Assembly: GCA_004431415.1 (NCBI GenBank)
Contig: QPMI01000210.1
Location: 1-64,000 of the forward strand
Reading direction: 5' to 3'
Source: Cyanophora paradoxa
Taxonomy: Eukaryota; Glaucocystophyceae; Cyanophorales; Cyanophoraceae
DNA length: 64,000 bases
The first letter of the stretch is position 1. Each line of letters begins with the position of its first letter. This document shows positions 10,710 through 21,876 of this stretch, one piece after another. The notes under the pieces are model-generated. The model had not been told where the DNA came from. It made no database searches and saw only the letters and a program-made list of their open reading frames with translations. A program made the position numbers and the translations under genes.

Positions 10710-13422
10710 CTACGGGGTCGGGGGCTCGGGGGCGAGGTGCGGGGCGGGGGCGGGGTGGTGGGGCGGGGGCGAGGGGAGGAGGGCGGGGCGGGAAGTGATG
10801 GTGAGGCGGCAGTCGGGGAGGGCGGCGCGGAGGGCGCGGGCGCGGGCGGGGTCCAGCTGCTCCTCGTGCACCGCGAGCTCCCGGAGGGCGCCCCCGCCCC
10901 CCTCCGCCAGCGCCCCCAGCGCCTCCTCCTCCAGCGGCCCGCCCCCGGCCTTGTCGATCTGCGCACCGCACCGCACCGCTCACAGCCGCCCGGCGCTGCC
11001 GGCGGAGGCGCGCGGGGGGCGGCGGGCCGGGGGACCTCGAGGGCGGTGAGGGCGGGGAAGGCGGCGCGGATGGCGCGGAGGGCGGCCCCCGAGAGGCCCG
11101 CGCTGCCGGCCTTGCGCACGCGCAGCTTGGCGATCGCGGCGCCGGCGCGGGCAGCGGCGGTGGCGGCGAGGGTGGCGGCGGCGAGGGGCCCGTTGAGGCA
11201 GAGGGTGCGGGCGGAGGGGAGGGCGGCGAGGAGGGCGGCGATCTTGTCGCCCTCCTGCCAGGAGTCGTAGAGCCAGAGACTCTTGACGGTGCGGAGGGCG
11301 GCGAGGGCGGCGACGGCGGGCGGGGGCATGCGGCGGAGGGAGAGGCGGAGGTCGGCGACGCGGCGCAGGGAGGGGCGCGCCACCACCGCCGCCACCAGCG
11401 CCTCGTCCGCCTGCGCGCAGCCTCGCGCCGCGCGGCGCGGGGCCGCGCGGGACGGGACGGGGCGCACCTCGTGGTGGAGGTGCAGCGAGTGCCACTCGCG
11501 CTGCGCCTCGGCCGTCAGCGGCGGGGGCGGGGGGGGGGGGGGGGGGGGGGGGAGGGGGGGGGGGCGGCGGCGGCCTCGTGCTCGTCGAGGGCGCGGAGGA
11601 TGGCGGCGGCGGCGGCGGGGGCCACGTGGTTCAGCGAGACGCGCTCGAAGCGGGGGAAGAAGTCGAGCACGAAGCGCGTCTGCGGCGACTTCCGCTGCAG
11701 CGTCAGCAGCTTCAGCTCCCGGTTCTGCCCGCCCCCGCCCCGCCCCGCCCCGTCAAGAGCAGCGGGGGAGAGCAGCAGAGACGGACGCAGGGGCGGGCGG
11801 GGCGGGCCTGGGCGGCGAGGCGGCGCATAAGGGGCTCGTCCGTGACGAGGCCGTACTGCTGGCCCCGCCCCGTCGGGCCCCGCCGGCGGGGCGCGGGGCG
11901 CGGGGCGGGGGCGGCGGGGGCGGAGGACCTTGTCGACGTGGAGGTACTCTAGGTTCGTGAGGGAGGGGATGAGGGGGAAGAAGTTGAGGGAGGCCTCGGA
12001 GTGGAAGGTGCGCAGGCTGGGGCAGCGCATCTCCAGGTCGAAGGCGACCTCCCTGCCCTCCCCCCGTCAGATCCTGCGGGAGCAGCGGGAGGTCCTCGCG
12101 GAGACACCAGTCGGGGAGCTCGTCGCCGAGGCTGGCGTAGAGGGCGTCGCCCTGGAGCTTGAGGACGCGCAGGCGCGCGTGCTCGACGACCAGCACGGGG
12201 TCCACGAACTTGGAGAGGCCCAGCTCCAGGCGCTCCAGGCGCGGCAGCGCCGCCAGCAGCCCCGAGACGTGCCCCGCCCGCAACCACGACTCCCTATCCA
12301 CCGAGAAGCGCAGCTGCCGCACCTGCCCCGCAGCTCAGCGGCGGCGCGGAGGCCGGGCGGGGCGCGCGCGAGGGCGGGGCGGGGCGGGGCGGGTGCCTGG
12401 TGGGCGTGGCGGCGGCAGAGGGCGAGGAGGGTCTCGAACTCGAGGGAGGCGGGCCCCTCGAGGGGCAGGCGGTCGAGGACGAGCTCGAGGCGGAACTCGG
12501 GGCCCAGCGCCACCTCCATCCAGCGCCGGCACACGAGCGCCGCCGTGAAGAGCCGCTGCGGGAAGCGCGCGGGGTCCAGGAAGGAGAAGACGTGCGCCAG
12601 CAGTGCCTCGGGAAGGTCGCTCAGCGTCGCGCCCTCGCCCGCCGCGCCCACGCCCCCCTCCACCTCCTCCTCCCCCGTGGCCGTCGCCTCTTTCTCCTCC
12701 TCGGCCGGCGGGGCGGGGCGGCGGGCGAGGGGCGGGGCGGACTCGGAGTCGCTGCTGGAGCTCGGGGCCGTCGTCGTCGCCGGGTCGCTGAGCGCCTCCG
12801 GCGGGCTCTCCTGGCTCTCCGTCGTCCCCTCCTCCGACGTCCCCGCCCGCTTCCGCTCCGCGCACCGCCACGCCGCCGGCGCCGCCCGCGGCTGCGGCCC
12901 CCGCCGCCGCTGCCCCCGACCAGCTTGCACCGAGGCGAAAGCGCGCGTATACGGCCGACGCACCGACGGGCTTCTGACCAGATCCTCCTTCCACAGTTTC
13001 TCGCTCAGCCTGCCGGGCAGCGCCCTTCGGATCGCGCCGCGACTCGAGGTCAAGAAACGCACGGGTCGCGGCCCTCACGCGGGGCAGGTGGAGCGCTCAA
13101 AAGGTCCTCGAAATCGTATTGACATACTACTGGAGATGCCCAGGAAGGGTCGACATCGACGCCAAACAGCTCCAGGTCCTCCAGAGCGCGCCGGATCCAC
13201 GAATGCGGGTCGTCGACCAGCGTCCTGCACGCAGGCGCGTCATTGAAGCGAGCGGCGCGCGCAGGCGCAAGAGATGAGGGAGGACCGTGCGTAGAGGTGG
13301 AGCAACCGTGCGATGAGGACACCAGCCCGGCGGTCCCGGCGCTCTGCTGGCCGCGCGATTGGCGCTTCCTGCAACTCATGTATCTCCTTCTTGGGGCCGA
13401 ACCAGCAGCGCAGGAAGTCCAT
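10710..13422 (-). CDS. F-box and leucine-rich-repeat protein
   Basis: An F-box (LSDLPEALLAHVFSFL followed by ALVCRRWMEVAL, about 12500-12630) marks a probable SCF ubiquitin-ligase substrate adaptor. Downstream exons carry irregular leucine-rich repeats: LAALPRLERLELGLSKF, LIPSLTNLEYLHVDKV, LRELAVHEEQLD. The region before the F-box is Ser/Glu-rich and disordered. I place the start at the ATG at 13422 (MDFLRCWFGPKKEIHEL), since an intron then joins it to TLVDDPHSWIRRALEDLEL; an alternative start lies near 13062. Introns contain long C runs on the sense strand (seen as G runs, for example 11529-11552). The gene is head-to-head with HPRT. Confidence 0.75.
11529..11552. repeat. poly(G) run in an F-box gene intron
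   Basis: 24 G on the + strand, equal to a C run on the coding (minus) strand, inside a predicted intron. Confidence 0.85.
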
Positions 13423-13496
13423 CCTCGATCCTGTACTCCCCCTCGACGAACCGGGTTGCTCCGATCCCTGCAGAGGCTAGCACGAAGGCTGCGGGC
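13423..13496. promoter_or_regulatory. candidate bidirectional promoter between the F-box gene and HPRT
   Basis: Only 74 bp separate the proposed start codons of two divergent genes. Any promoter elements and both 5' leaders must fit here or overlap the coding regions. I see no TATA box. The inference depends on both start choices. Confidence 0.35.
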
Positions 13497-14802
13497 ATGT
13501 CGGGCGATCGCGGGCCGATTATCATTGGACAGGGCGATGGCTGGGACGTGTCCTCGTGCGCCGCCCACGAAACGACGCCCTGTGCGTCGAATCCGCGTGC
13601 GGCTGACGCGTGCGCCCGCTCGCGTCAGCTTCTGTGTTCCGCCGCACTACCGAGATTCCGTCAGTAAGGTCCTGATCCCCAACGGTGCGAGCACGCGCAC
13701 TTTCTCGCGGCCCTCGCCCGCCGCCACCGATCAAGCGGACGCACGCGCAGGACTTATCATCGACCGCGTCGAGAAGATGGCGCAAGTGCGTGACGCGCGT
13801 GGGATGCGCTGCCGCTGCCTGCGCTGAGGTTGACTTGCCTTCCGCCCGCCAGGACATGATCGCCGATGCCGGTCCGCGGGGCTGCGGCCAGTGCGCGGGA
13901 CGACAAGTGCGCTGATGCCTCGCAGGGAACGAGACCGTGCACTTCCTCTGCGTGCTCAAGGGCGGCGAGCAGTTCTTCAGCGATGTACGTTGAGGAGCGC
14001 TTGCCGAGAACTTTGAATGGCGCGTCTGATGGCGCCCGGCAGTTGATCCACCACACGAAGCGGCTGAGGCGGTACAGCCAGACGTCGAGCGTGCCGTACA
14101 CGCTGGACTTCATCCGCGTCTCCAGCTACGTCAACGAGCGTGCGTCGCGTGGCGCCCGCCCGCCCCGCCCCGCCCCCTCCGCCCGACGCGGCGCGCAGAG
14201 TCGACGGGGGCGGTGAAGATCTCGGGCGCCAAGCCGGAGGAGTACGCGGGCAAGAACATCGTGATCGTGGAGGACATCATCGACACCGGTGCCGGCCCCG
14301 GCCCCGGCGCGCCGAGCGCGGGGCTGCCCCCCGTGAACCGCTTCCGGCAGGCCTCACGATGTCGCGTCTCGTGGAGGAGGTGAGGAGGCACAACCCTAAG
14401 TCGGTGCGGGCCGCCCGCCGCGCCGCTCCGAGCGGCGCTGGGCGCCGAGGGGCCGGGCAGGTGCGGGTCGCGTCGTTGCTGATCAAGCGGAGAGAGGGGC
14501 GGGAGAAGGCCGGTGCGGGGGCGCCTGCGCGGGGGCCATCTGCGGGGGCCGGGGCGAGGCGCGGGGCGCAGGCTTCCAGGCGGACTACGTCGGCTTCTCC
14601 ATCCCCGACTTCTTCGTCGTCGGCTACTGCCTCGTGCGCCCCGCGCCCCGCCGCCCCGCCCCGCCCCGGCGCCCCGCCGCGCGACGCAGCTCACGGCGCC
14701 GTGCGCGCGCGGGGGCAGGACTACAACGAGTACTTCCGGGACCTCGACCACATCTGCCTTATCTCCGACACGGGCAAGGAGAAGTACAGGGTCCAGACGT
14801 AG
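13497..14802 (+). CDS. HPRT: hypoxanthine-guanine phosphoribosyltransferase (purine salvage)
   Basis: Transfers phosphoribose from PRPP to hypoxanthine or guanine. Spliced exons give, in order: [62 protein letters not shown], the PRPP-binding loop [11 protein letters not shown] followed by [10 protein letters not shown], then [29 protein letters not shown] and the terminal [19 protein letters not shown]. This is the full type-I phosphoribosyltransferase pattern of HPRT, near-standard in length. About eight short introns were removed; two upstream ones (after LIPNG and MAQ) are C-rich or mixed. It starts at the ATG at 13497, with its stop at 14800-14802. Confidence 0.9.
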
Positions 14803-15158
14803 CCCGGCTGTGGGCCGAGGTCCCGCTGTGGCGCCACATGCACTCGCAGGTAGATGCTACGATTGCAAGCACAAGTGTACAGAAACCCAGCACGCGAAAT
14901 CAGCTACTAGCTATAGGTTCACTGAATGCCAAACAGCACGCAAAACGAAAATCCATGAACGACTGGCGTTCTCTGAGCTACTACGCGTACGTATACTTAG
15001 TTCGGTGTTATACAGCCGCGACGCATCGCATGTACAGCCGCCCCCTCAGAGGGGGCGGGAAATCAAAGTGTCTAGACAGAAAAAAAGGGTTCAAATAGAA
15101 AGGCACCAAAAAGGGGTTCGAGAAGGCGGGGCGGGGGCGGCTGCCGGGGCGCCGCGGC
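14803..15158. other. convergent 3' flanks
   Basis: Lies between the HPRT stop and the end of the next minus-strand gene. The middle is AT-richer, with no protein-like frame. Probably 3' UTRs. Confidence 0.5.
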
Positions 15159-15905
15159 TCAAGACTCGTCGGCGGAGGAGGCGCCGCTGGAGACGGGCTC
15201 ACGGCGGGGCCGCGTGGGCCGCCGCCGCCGCCCCGAGGCGCGGATCCAGACGGCGCGGGAGGAGGCGGCGCTGGGGCCGGCGCTGGGGCGCGGGGCGAGG
15301 GCACGGCGCCGTCGATGACGGGCCAGGCGCGGCCGGCCTCGTCGCGCCAGTCGCGCTCGAAGACGCGCCACTCGGCGTCGATCGTCGGGCCGTGCCGCGG
15401 CACCGGCCGCGCCAGCGTCCCCTCGCGGGGCGGCGCGCGGTAGCCGAGGGGCGGGAGCACCTCGACGTCCGTCGCGAGCACGGCCGGCGTCTCCGCCAGC
15501 GGCGCGTACGGCTCCGTGTTCGGCAGCAGCACGTCCAGCCAGCTCCGCGCCGCGCTCAGGATCGTCGGCGCGTGCCCCGACGCCGACTCCTCCGCCTCCT
15601 CGCGCGGCGGCTGGGCGGCGGCGGCGGGGGCCGGCGGCTCCTCGGGCTCGCCCTCCTCCGAGTCGGATAGCTCGAGCTCCTCGACGGGCAGCTCCGTGGC
15701 CGCCCACGCCGCCTCCTCCGCCTTGCGCCGCCCCGCCACCGCCCAGCTCGGCGCCTCCCCACAGTCCGCGTCGCACGCGCCCGCGCCGCCTCCGCCGCCT
15801 CCCGCGCCCGCGCCCTGGCTGCCGCTACCCGCGCCTGTGCCTTTGCTGCCCGCGCCGCCCGCGCCGCCGCCACTCGCCGCTCCTCCTCCTCCCGCAGCGC
15901 CGTCT

Positions 15906-15936
<31 letters not shown>

Positions 15937-17236
15937 ACGCTTCTCCCGCTGCCGCCGCCGGTACTCCGTGAAGACCGCGAACGGGCCCGCGCCCGCCCCG
16001 CCTCCGCCGCCCGCTCGTCCCGCTCCTCGTGCTCCGGCGAGGCGGCCGCGCGCGCCTCGGGCGACCGCTGCGGCGGCGGAGACGGCTGGGGGGCCGGGGA
16101 CGGCTGCGACGGGCGTCACACGGGGCTATGCGCGGGCGACAAAGCGCGCGTCGCACCGCGCGGTCAAAGATAGGGAATCCGCGTGCAGGCGTGGCAGGTC
16201 GCTTCGAGGCCGACGCCCGCGGCGCACCCGCCGGCTCGGTGCTAGCCGGTTCGCGTGACGCGGTGGCCCCGCGCGCAGGGCTCCGGGGGGGCGCGGCGGA
16301 CGGGGTAGCGGGGCGGGACGGAGTGGCGGGTCGGGACGGAGTGGCGCCCCAGGAGATGACCGGGCGGGGAGACGGGGGCGGGGATGGAGAGGCAGCTGCC
16401 GGCGGGGGAGAGAGTGTCGCTGGCTTCTCCGAGCGTGGAGCAGGAGCGGCCGCGGGGGCGGCCGCCTGCGCCCCCGCGGCCTGGGCCTTGGTGTCCGCCC
16501 CGCGCCCGTCTTCCTCGGCCGCTCCGCCACTGCCCCAGAAGGGCCACCGGAAACCCCAGCCGCCGGTCGCTCTCCTGCCCGCCCCGCCGTCATCGGCCTT
16601 CTCCTCCTCCGGCGCCTCCCGCGTATCCGTCGCCGGCTGCTCGCGCTTCCGCTCCCTCTCGGCTTCCCACTTCGCTTGCAGGAAATCGGTTTCCGTCTCC
16701 TGCCGCATGGGCGCGTGCGGCTCGGCGAGAGACCTCGCAACCGCCGGCGGTTGGAGCTCGGGCTGAAGGGTCGACTTGAATGCAAAGTGGGAGGCGCTGA
16801 GCTCGCTGTAGTCCGCGCTTTCGTAGCTGTAAAACGAATCCATATTCATCATCGTTGTCTCCGCATGGCGCTTGTGTTGGGGCTTGGCCCAGGTCGGCGC
16901 GTCACCGACCGCTCGCGCAGCACGGGCCCGAGCTTCGGCCTCGATGCGCGCCGCTTCGGCTCTGCGCGCAGCAGCAAGCATACGCGCCTCATCGATGCCC
17001 AGGCTGGTGTCGCCACAGGGCGACTGTGCTGCAGCCGGGGTCGCGAGCTGCTGCTGCTGCTGGTGCTCAGGCGCCGGCGAAAGGCCGCGCTCCTCTTCAT
17101 GCCCGTGGTCAGGAGACCACCAGCGCTTTCGCACGGAGTCGAACGCGGACGACGTTGTGCGCCGTAGGAAGTTGAAGTCTTCCTTCAGTAATTCCAGCCC
17201 GAACTTTGATTCATCATCACGGCCCTCGTTCTGCGC
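15159..17236 (-). CDS. large low-complexity protein, function unknown
   Basis: Minus-strand reading gives an N-terminal stretch DDESKFGLELLKEDFNFLRR (its first exon, with the true ATG, must lie further upstream), a Gln run, helical Ala/Glu/Arg segments (EARMLAAARRAEAARIEAEA), an SRPATPSRPATPS-type repeat, an EYRRRQREKRA coiled coil and an acidic patch ELELSDSEEGEPEE. The C-terminal part (LLPNTEPYAPLAETPAV; TIDAEWRVFERDWRDE) is the only piece that looks folded. The reading frame shifts between segments and implies at least three introns. I do not recognise the family. Confidence 0.45.
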
Positions 17237-18179
17237 TCCACGGGATCAGGCGTGAGAACGCGAAAATGGGTAGATTGACGGAGCTGGGCCAGGGGGCGAG
17301 GGCGCACGGTTGGGGGGGTGGATTGGTCACCGGCACCAATGATTTGAGCTGAAGTCACATGCGTCGCGTGGAGCCGCCTCGTTCCGCGTAGGAAGCGCTC
17401 TTCTCTTCTTCGTTCCGCGCGTACGCGCACGGGCCGGGCGCTCAGGGACAGGAGTCCGCTCCGCGGTGGTTTGAAATCCGTGGGTCGTGCGATCGGTGAG
17501 AGCACCGATGCACAGAAAGCCCCCTGCATCCTGCAAAGCGCAACGCCGAGCCCCCCTCCCGCGCAACGCTTTGTTTTTTCTCGAAGCTTTCGCGTACCCG
17601 CACAGTATGTTTCCCCCACTGCCGGGTACACGCAGCGTCGATACAACAGCGCCGCCGTCAGCGTCACGGCGTCTAGAGCGCAACCTATTGGAGTACGAAG
17701 GCGACGGAGTGGACTGTGAGAGAGCGTGGAGGAAGAGCGCGGAGGGCGGGTAAAGCCGGCCCTCGCGCTCCCCGTCTCGGCGTGCTGGCGTTCGTCTCGG
17801 CGGCGGTGCTCGCTCGGTGCGCAGTCGCTGCGTGCACCCCGCCTCCGCGCTCCGTGCGATGACCTCATGATTTGTCACTTGCAACCAGCGCCTGGACGCG
17901 ACCGGGCCCGCAAGGCACGAGGGCGCCAGGCAAATGCCTCAATTACTCGCTATTCCCGAGGCACCGCAAGTTCTTCGTGGAGCGTCGGCCTGTGCGGAGA
18001 AGAGGCGCGCGGTTCGAGGTCCGGGGCGGTCCAGCTGCTGAAGAGCTGGGCGCCGCCGTGCCGGTGCGTCTGCGCGGCAATAGTGTTTTGCAAAGCCCCG
18101 GATCGGTCGCTGAGGGCCCTCGCGGCAGTCGCCGGCGGTCTCGGGAGACGCTGCGGGACCGAGCTCCGATGGGCCTCCG
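17237..18179. other. region between divergent genes; leaders only
   Basis: Contains the upstream exon(s) of the minus-strand low-complexity gene and the 5' leader of the MscS gene, neither resolvable by eye. Several frames stay open in both directions, as expected from base composition, but none matches a family. Confidence 0.35.
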
Positions 18180-20642
18180 ATGGACCCGCGCGCCGAATTC
18201 ATCGGAGAGCTCTTGAGGCTACCGGTGCGCCGTGCTTCTCCGTGCGCTGCCGTGCGCCGCCAGCGTGACCGGACTTGGATGCAGCAGGTGGAGAAGTCAG
18301 CGCCGCCGAGCTCGGGGGCGGGGGCGCGGCCGCACGCGGACGCTTCTCTGGCGTGGAAGCCGCCGCACATCATCGGCGGCGAGCTGCTCGCGCTGGCGCT
18401 CCTCGTCGGCGCCTCCTCGTGCGCCGCCCCGCGCGCCGCCCCGCGCCGGCCGGCCGACGCGGGTGCGGCAGGCTCTGGCTCCGCAAGGTGCTCAAGTGGG
18501 TGCATCGGCGGGTGCGGACGAACCGGACATCCTTCTCCGAGTCCTTCCTCGCCGTGCTCGTGCGGTGCGCGGCGCTCTCGGCGCGCCGGCAGGCCGCGCG
18601 CGACGCCGGGGCAGGCCGATCCAGATCGTGGTCTGGACGCTCGCCTCGTGCCGCTTCGTCGAGGTCGGCCTGCACTACCTCAAGGTGCGCACCGGCCGCC
18701 CCGCGCCGGCGCCGCGCCCGGCGACGGGGCGGGGGCCGGCAGGCCGAGGCGCTGCAGCAGTACGTGGGGCCTGTGCGCGGCCTCGGGTTCGTCGTCGCCT
18801 GCAACATGCTCGCCCTCGGCGTCCGCCCCGCCCGCCCCGCCCCACCGCCCGCGAAGCGGGGCGCGGTGCGACGTCGCCGCAGTGGTGGGCGCGCTGGAGC
18901 GAGACGCGCCTGGGGAAGGTGTCGCAGGAGAAGGAGAAGGACAAGGGGAAGAAGAGCGCGAAGAAGGAGGAGGCGCTGCGGGTGGAGCGGGCGAAGCTCG
19001 ACGGCGTCGGCAAGGCGATCTCCGTCGTCGTCTGGCTCCTCTCCGTCCTCTGCGCCCTCCAGCTCTTCGGCGTCCACATCGGCGGCCTCGTCACCGTGAC
19101 CGGCATCGGCTCCGTCATCGTCGGCCTCGGCGGGCGCGACCTCATCCGTGAGCCCCGCTCTCGCCCGCCCCCCGCACCCCGAGGGGGTGCTGACTGCGGG
19201 GGCAGAGAACTTCTTCGGGGGCATCATGATCTACTTCTCGCAGCCGTTCAGCGTCGGCGAGGTCATCCAGTCCATCCCCGACAACCACGTGCGGCCCCGC
19301 CCCCGCCCCGCGCCGCCCCCCGGCCTGATGGCCCCCCGCGCCCCTTAGAAAGACGTGAAGAAGATTAAGTTCAAAAAGCTCGCCAAGCTCCGCCGGATAA
19401 ATGACAAGAAGAAGCTCTGGGGGGTCCGGCCCCGCGCCGCGCGGCCCTCGAGCTTGGGGCGCGGCCGGCAGGCTGATCCCCGCCCGCCCGGCGCAGATCG
19501 ACGGGACGGTGGAGGAGATCGGATGGCTCCAGACGCGCATCCGCAGTGCGCCGGCCGGCCGCCCGCGCGCGCGCGGCGCCCGCCCCGGGGCGGCGGCTGA
19601 GGCGCGGGCAGGCTTCGAGAAGCGGCCGATCTACGTGCCGAACTCGCTCTTCTCGTCCCTCGTCGTCGTCAACTCCTCCCGCATGTCCAACCGCCGCATC
19701 CGCGCCAACGTGCGCCCCCCCTCGCCGCCCCCGCGCCCCTCGCCCGGCGCCTCGAGCGGGGCCGGCGGCAGCTGCGGCTGCGGCACGAGGACGTGGGCAA
19801 GGTGAAGGACATCGTGGCCGACATCCGCACCATCCTCCGCAAGCACCCCGCTCTCGACGACAAGCAGGCGCCCGCCCCGCGCCCCGAGCTCGCGGCGCGC
19901 GCGCCAAAGCTGAGGCGGCGGGGCAGCACCGGATCGTCTTCTTCGACGCGTACGACGAGTACAGCCTGAACATCCTGGTCTCGGCCTTCACGAAGACGAC
20001 GATCTACGAGGAGTTCATGAACGTCAAGCAGGAGATCCTCCTCATGTGCCACGAGATCCTCAGGAAGCACGGCGCCGAGGCCCGGCCCCGTCCCTCATCC
20101 CTCCCCGCCCAGGCCCGCCCCGCCTCACCGTCCCGCAGCTCGCCCTCTCGACGGGGCGGGTGCTGACGCGGCCGGCGGCGAGCTCGGAGTACTACTCGTT
20201 CTCGCCGCTGCCGCCGATCGACGTGCCGGCGAACGAGTTCCTGGCGTACGAGGACGAGCGGGCGCCCGGGGCGGTGCACGGGCCCGAGCGCGAGGCCCCG
20301 CGCCGCACGTCCCTCACCAACCTCGACGAGCCGCCCGAGGAGGAGCTCTCCTACCCGGAGGAGGCCCCCGCCCCGCCCCCGGCCCCGGCCCCGGCCCCGG
20401 CCCAGGCTCCGGCCCCGGCCCCAGCCCCGGGGCCGGTGACGGTGGCGGTGGCGGTGGGGGCGGGGCCCGGGGAGAAGGGGGGGCGGCGGGAGGAGGGCGG
20501 GGCGCTGGTGGCGGCGCGGCAGGCGGGCGGCTTCAAGGAGTTCTCCCGCCGCACCGCCGAGTCCAACGCCGAGTACGCCCCCGACCCCGACGAGCCCCCC
20601 GCCAACGGCCCCGCCCCCGCCTCCAAGGGCCCCCGCACCTAG
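18180..20642 (+). CDS. MscS-family mechanosensitive ion channel
   Basis: MscS-like channels open under membrane tension, in the plasma membrane or in organelles of plants and algae. Exons encode several hydrophobic helices ([34 protein letters not shown]), then the Gly-rich pore and beta-domain core ([73 protein letters not shown]), which is the diagnostic MscS order. A cytosolic domain and a Pro/Ala-rich disordered tail follow. The ATG at 18180 ([15 protein letters not shown]) splices in phase at a GTGCGCC donor to the next exon; an upstream exon cannot be excluded. The stop is tail-to-tail with the next gene, 110 bp away. Confidence 0.8.
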
Positions 20643-20752
20643 CCCGCCCCCCTCCTCTTCCTCTCCTCCGAGGCTCCCCCTCGGCGCCCCCGCGCCGTTT
20701 TTTCTTGTTGTCGGGCCCCGGGTCAGATTGATATCTGTCTGCAAATCGGCTG

Positions 20753-21682
20753 CTACTGCGTCTTCTTGGCGCGGCCGGGGGCGCCGCGAGCGCGCTGCTC
20801 GCGCATGTACTCGATCTCCTGCAGGTTGCGGAACACGATGAAGGCTGCGCGCCATTCAGCGACTCAGAGGGGCGGGGAGCGCCGCCTCCAGTGGGCGGCG
20901 CGCGCACCGAGGAGGAGGAGGCTGAGAGCGGAAACCTCCTTGCGGCGGAGGTACCAGGGGAAGGAGGCGAGGGGCGCCGCCGCCTCCGCCTCCGCCACGC
21001 TCGCCGCGAGGCGCCGCCGCAGCGCGCCGCTCCGTACCCCCGCCTCCTCCAGCCGCCGCAGCAGCGCAGCCTCCAGCCACGCCGCGTACGAGTCCTGCCG
21101 TGCCCCAGTCAGCCGGCGCCCGTGCCCGACGCGCGTGTGCGGCGCCGCCCTCGCGCGCGCCTGGAACCAGAACTCATGCCGCTCGGTCGCGGCCATCGCT
21201 CCTAGCTCGGCAACGAGCTCCGCGTGGTCCTCCTTCCAGCCCTGCACGTTGCTCTCGTGCGCCAGGTCGCGCGCGATCCCCAGCCGCTCCTGCGTGTGCC
21301 TGTAAGCTGCGGCCCGCAGGGCTTGGCGAAGCGATCGGCCCGCCTTCAGCTCTTTGTGCGCAAGCTCGCACAGCCTGTGGCGCAGGTCGTCGCCCGCCTG
21401 CTTCCTGAACGCCTCCAGGGCCCGCCCGCTCTCGGCCTGCATCGCCGACTCCAGCTCGTCCGGGTCGCGCGTCGCGTTGACTCCCTCGCGGAACTGCTTG
21501 TTGAACGCCGCGACCTGCTCCTCCAGCAGCCCGGAGCACTTTGACGCTGGGCCGCCGACGGCCTGCTTCGGATTCGCGCGCTCGCCCTTCGCGCGCTCGC
21601 CCTTCGCCGCCGCCGCCGCAGAAACGTGCAGCAATATCAACACGAGCGCTGTCGCCCTCCGGATCCACGTCGGCGCCGGCAT
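20753..21682 (-). CDS. secretory-pathway protein with signal peptide and C-terminal TM segment
   Basis: The N-terminus (MPAPTWIRRATALVLILLHV) is a clear signal peptide. The lumenal part is helical (ALEAFRKQAGDDLRHRLCEL; ERLGIARDLAHESNVQGWKE). Splicing a GTGCGC intron near the end joins VSALSLLLL to AFIVFRNLQEIEYMREQ, forming one membrane segment followed by a short basic tail ending RAKKTQ. A second possible intron (WFQ to DSYAAW) has a GC donor of the form CAG|GCGCGC. This is a type-I membrane topology, likely ER or plasma membrane; the family is not recognised. Its start is 194 bp from the divergent glutamine synthetase start. Confidence 0.6.
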
Positions 21683-21876
21683 CTTTAACGCGACCAAGCT
21701 GGCTCGGCGAGGATGCCAAGTGAGAAGAGAGAAGTCGATGAGAAGTCGGACTAAACGAAGCTGCTGGGCCGAGCTGTGCGGCGTGAATGAGCTCGCGAGG
21801 GGGCAGGTCTTTGGGGGTAGAGTCGCACATCGCGCATACCCGGGCTTTTGATTTCGAGGCGACCCAGCGATCGAAA

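Noticed and set aside
15556-16119. Possible separate gene with Ala/Arg coiled coil
   Set aside because: It lies in line with, and in the same orientation as, the large low-complexity gene and is better explained as one of its exons.
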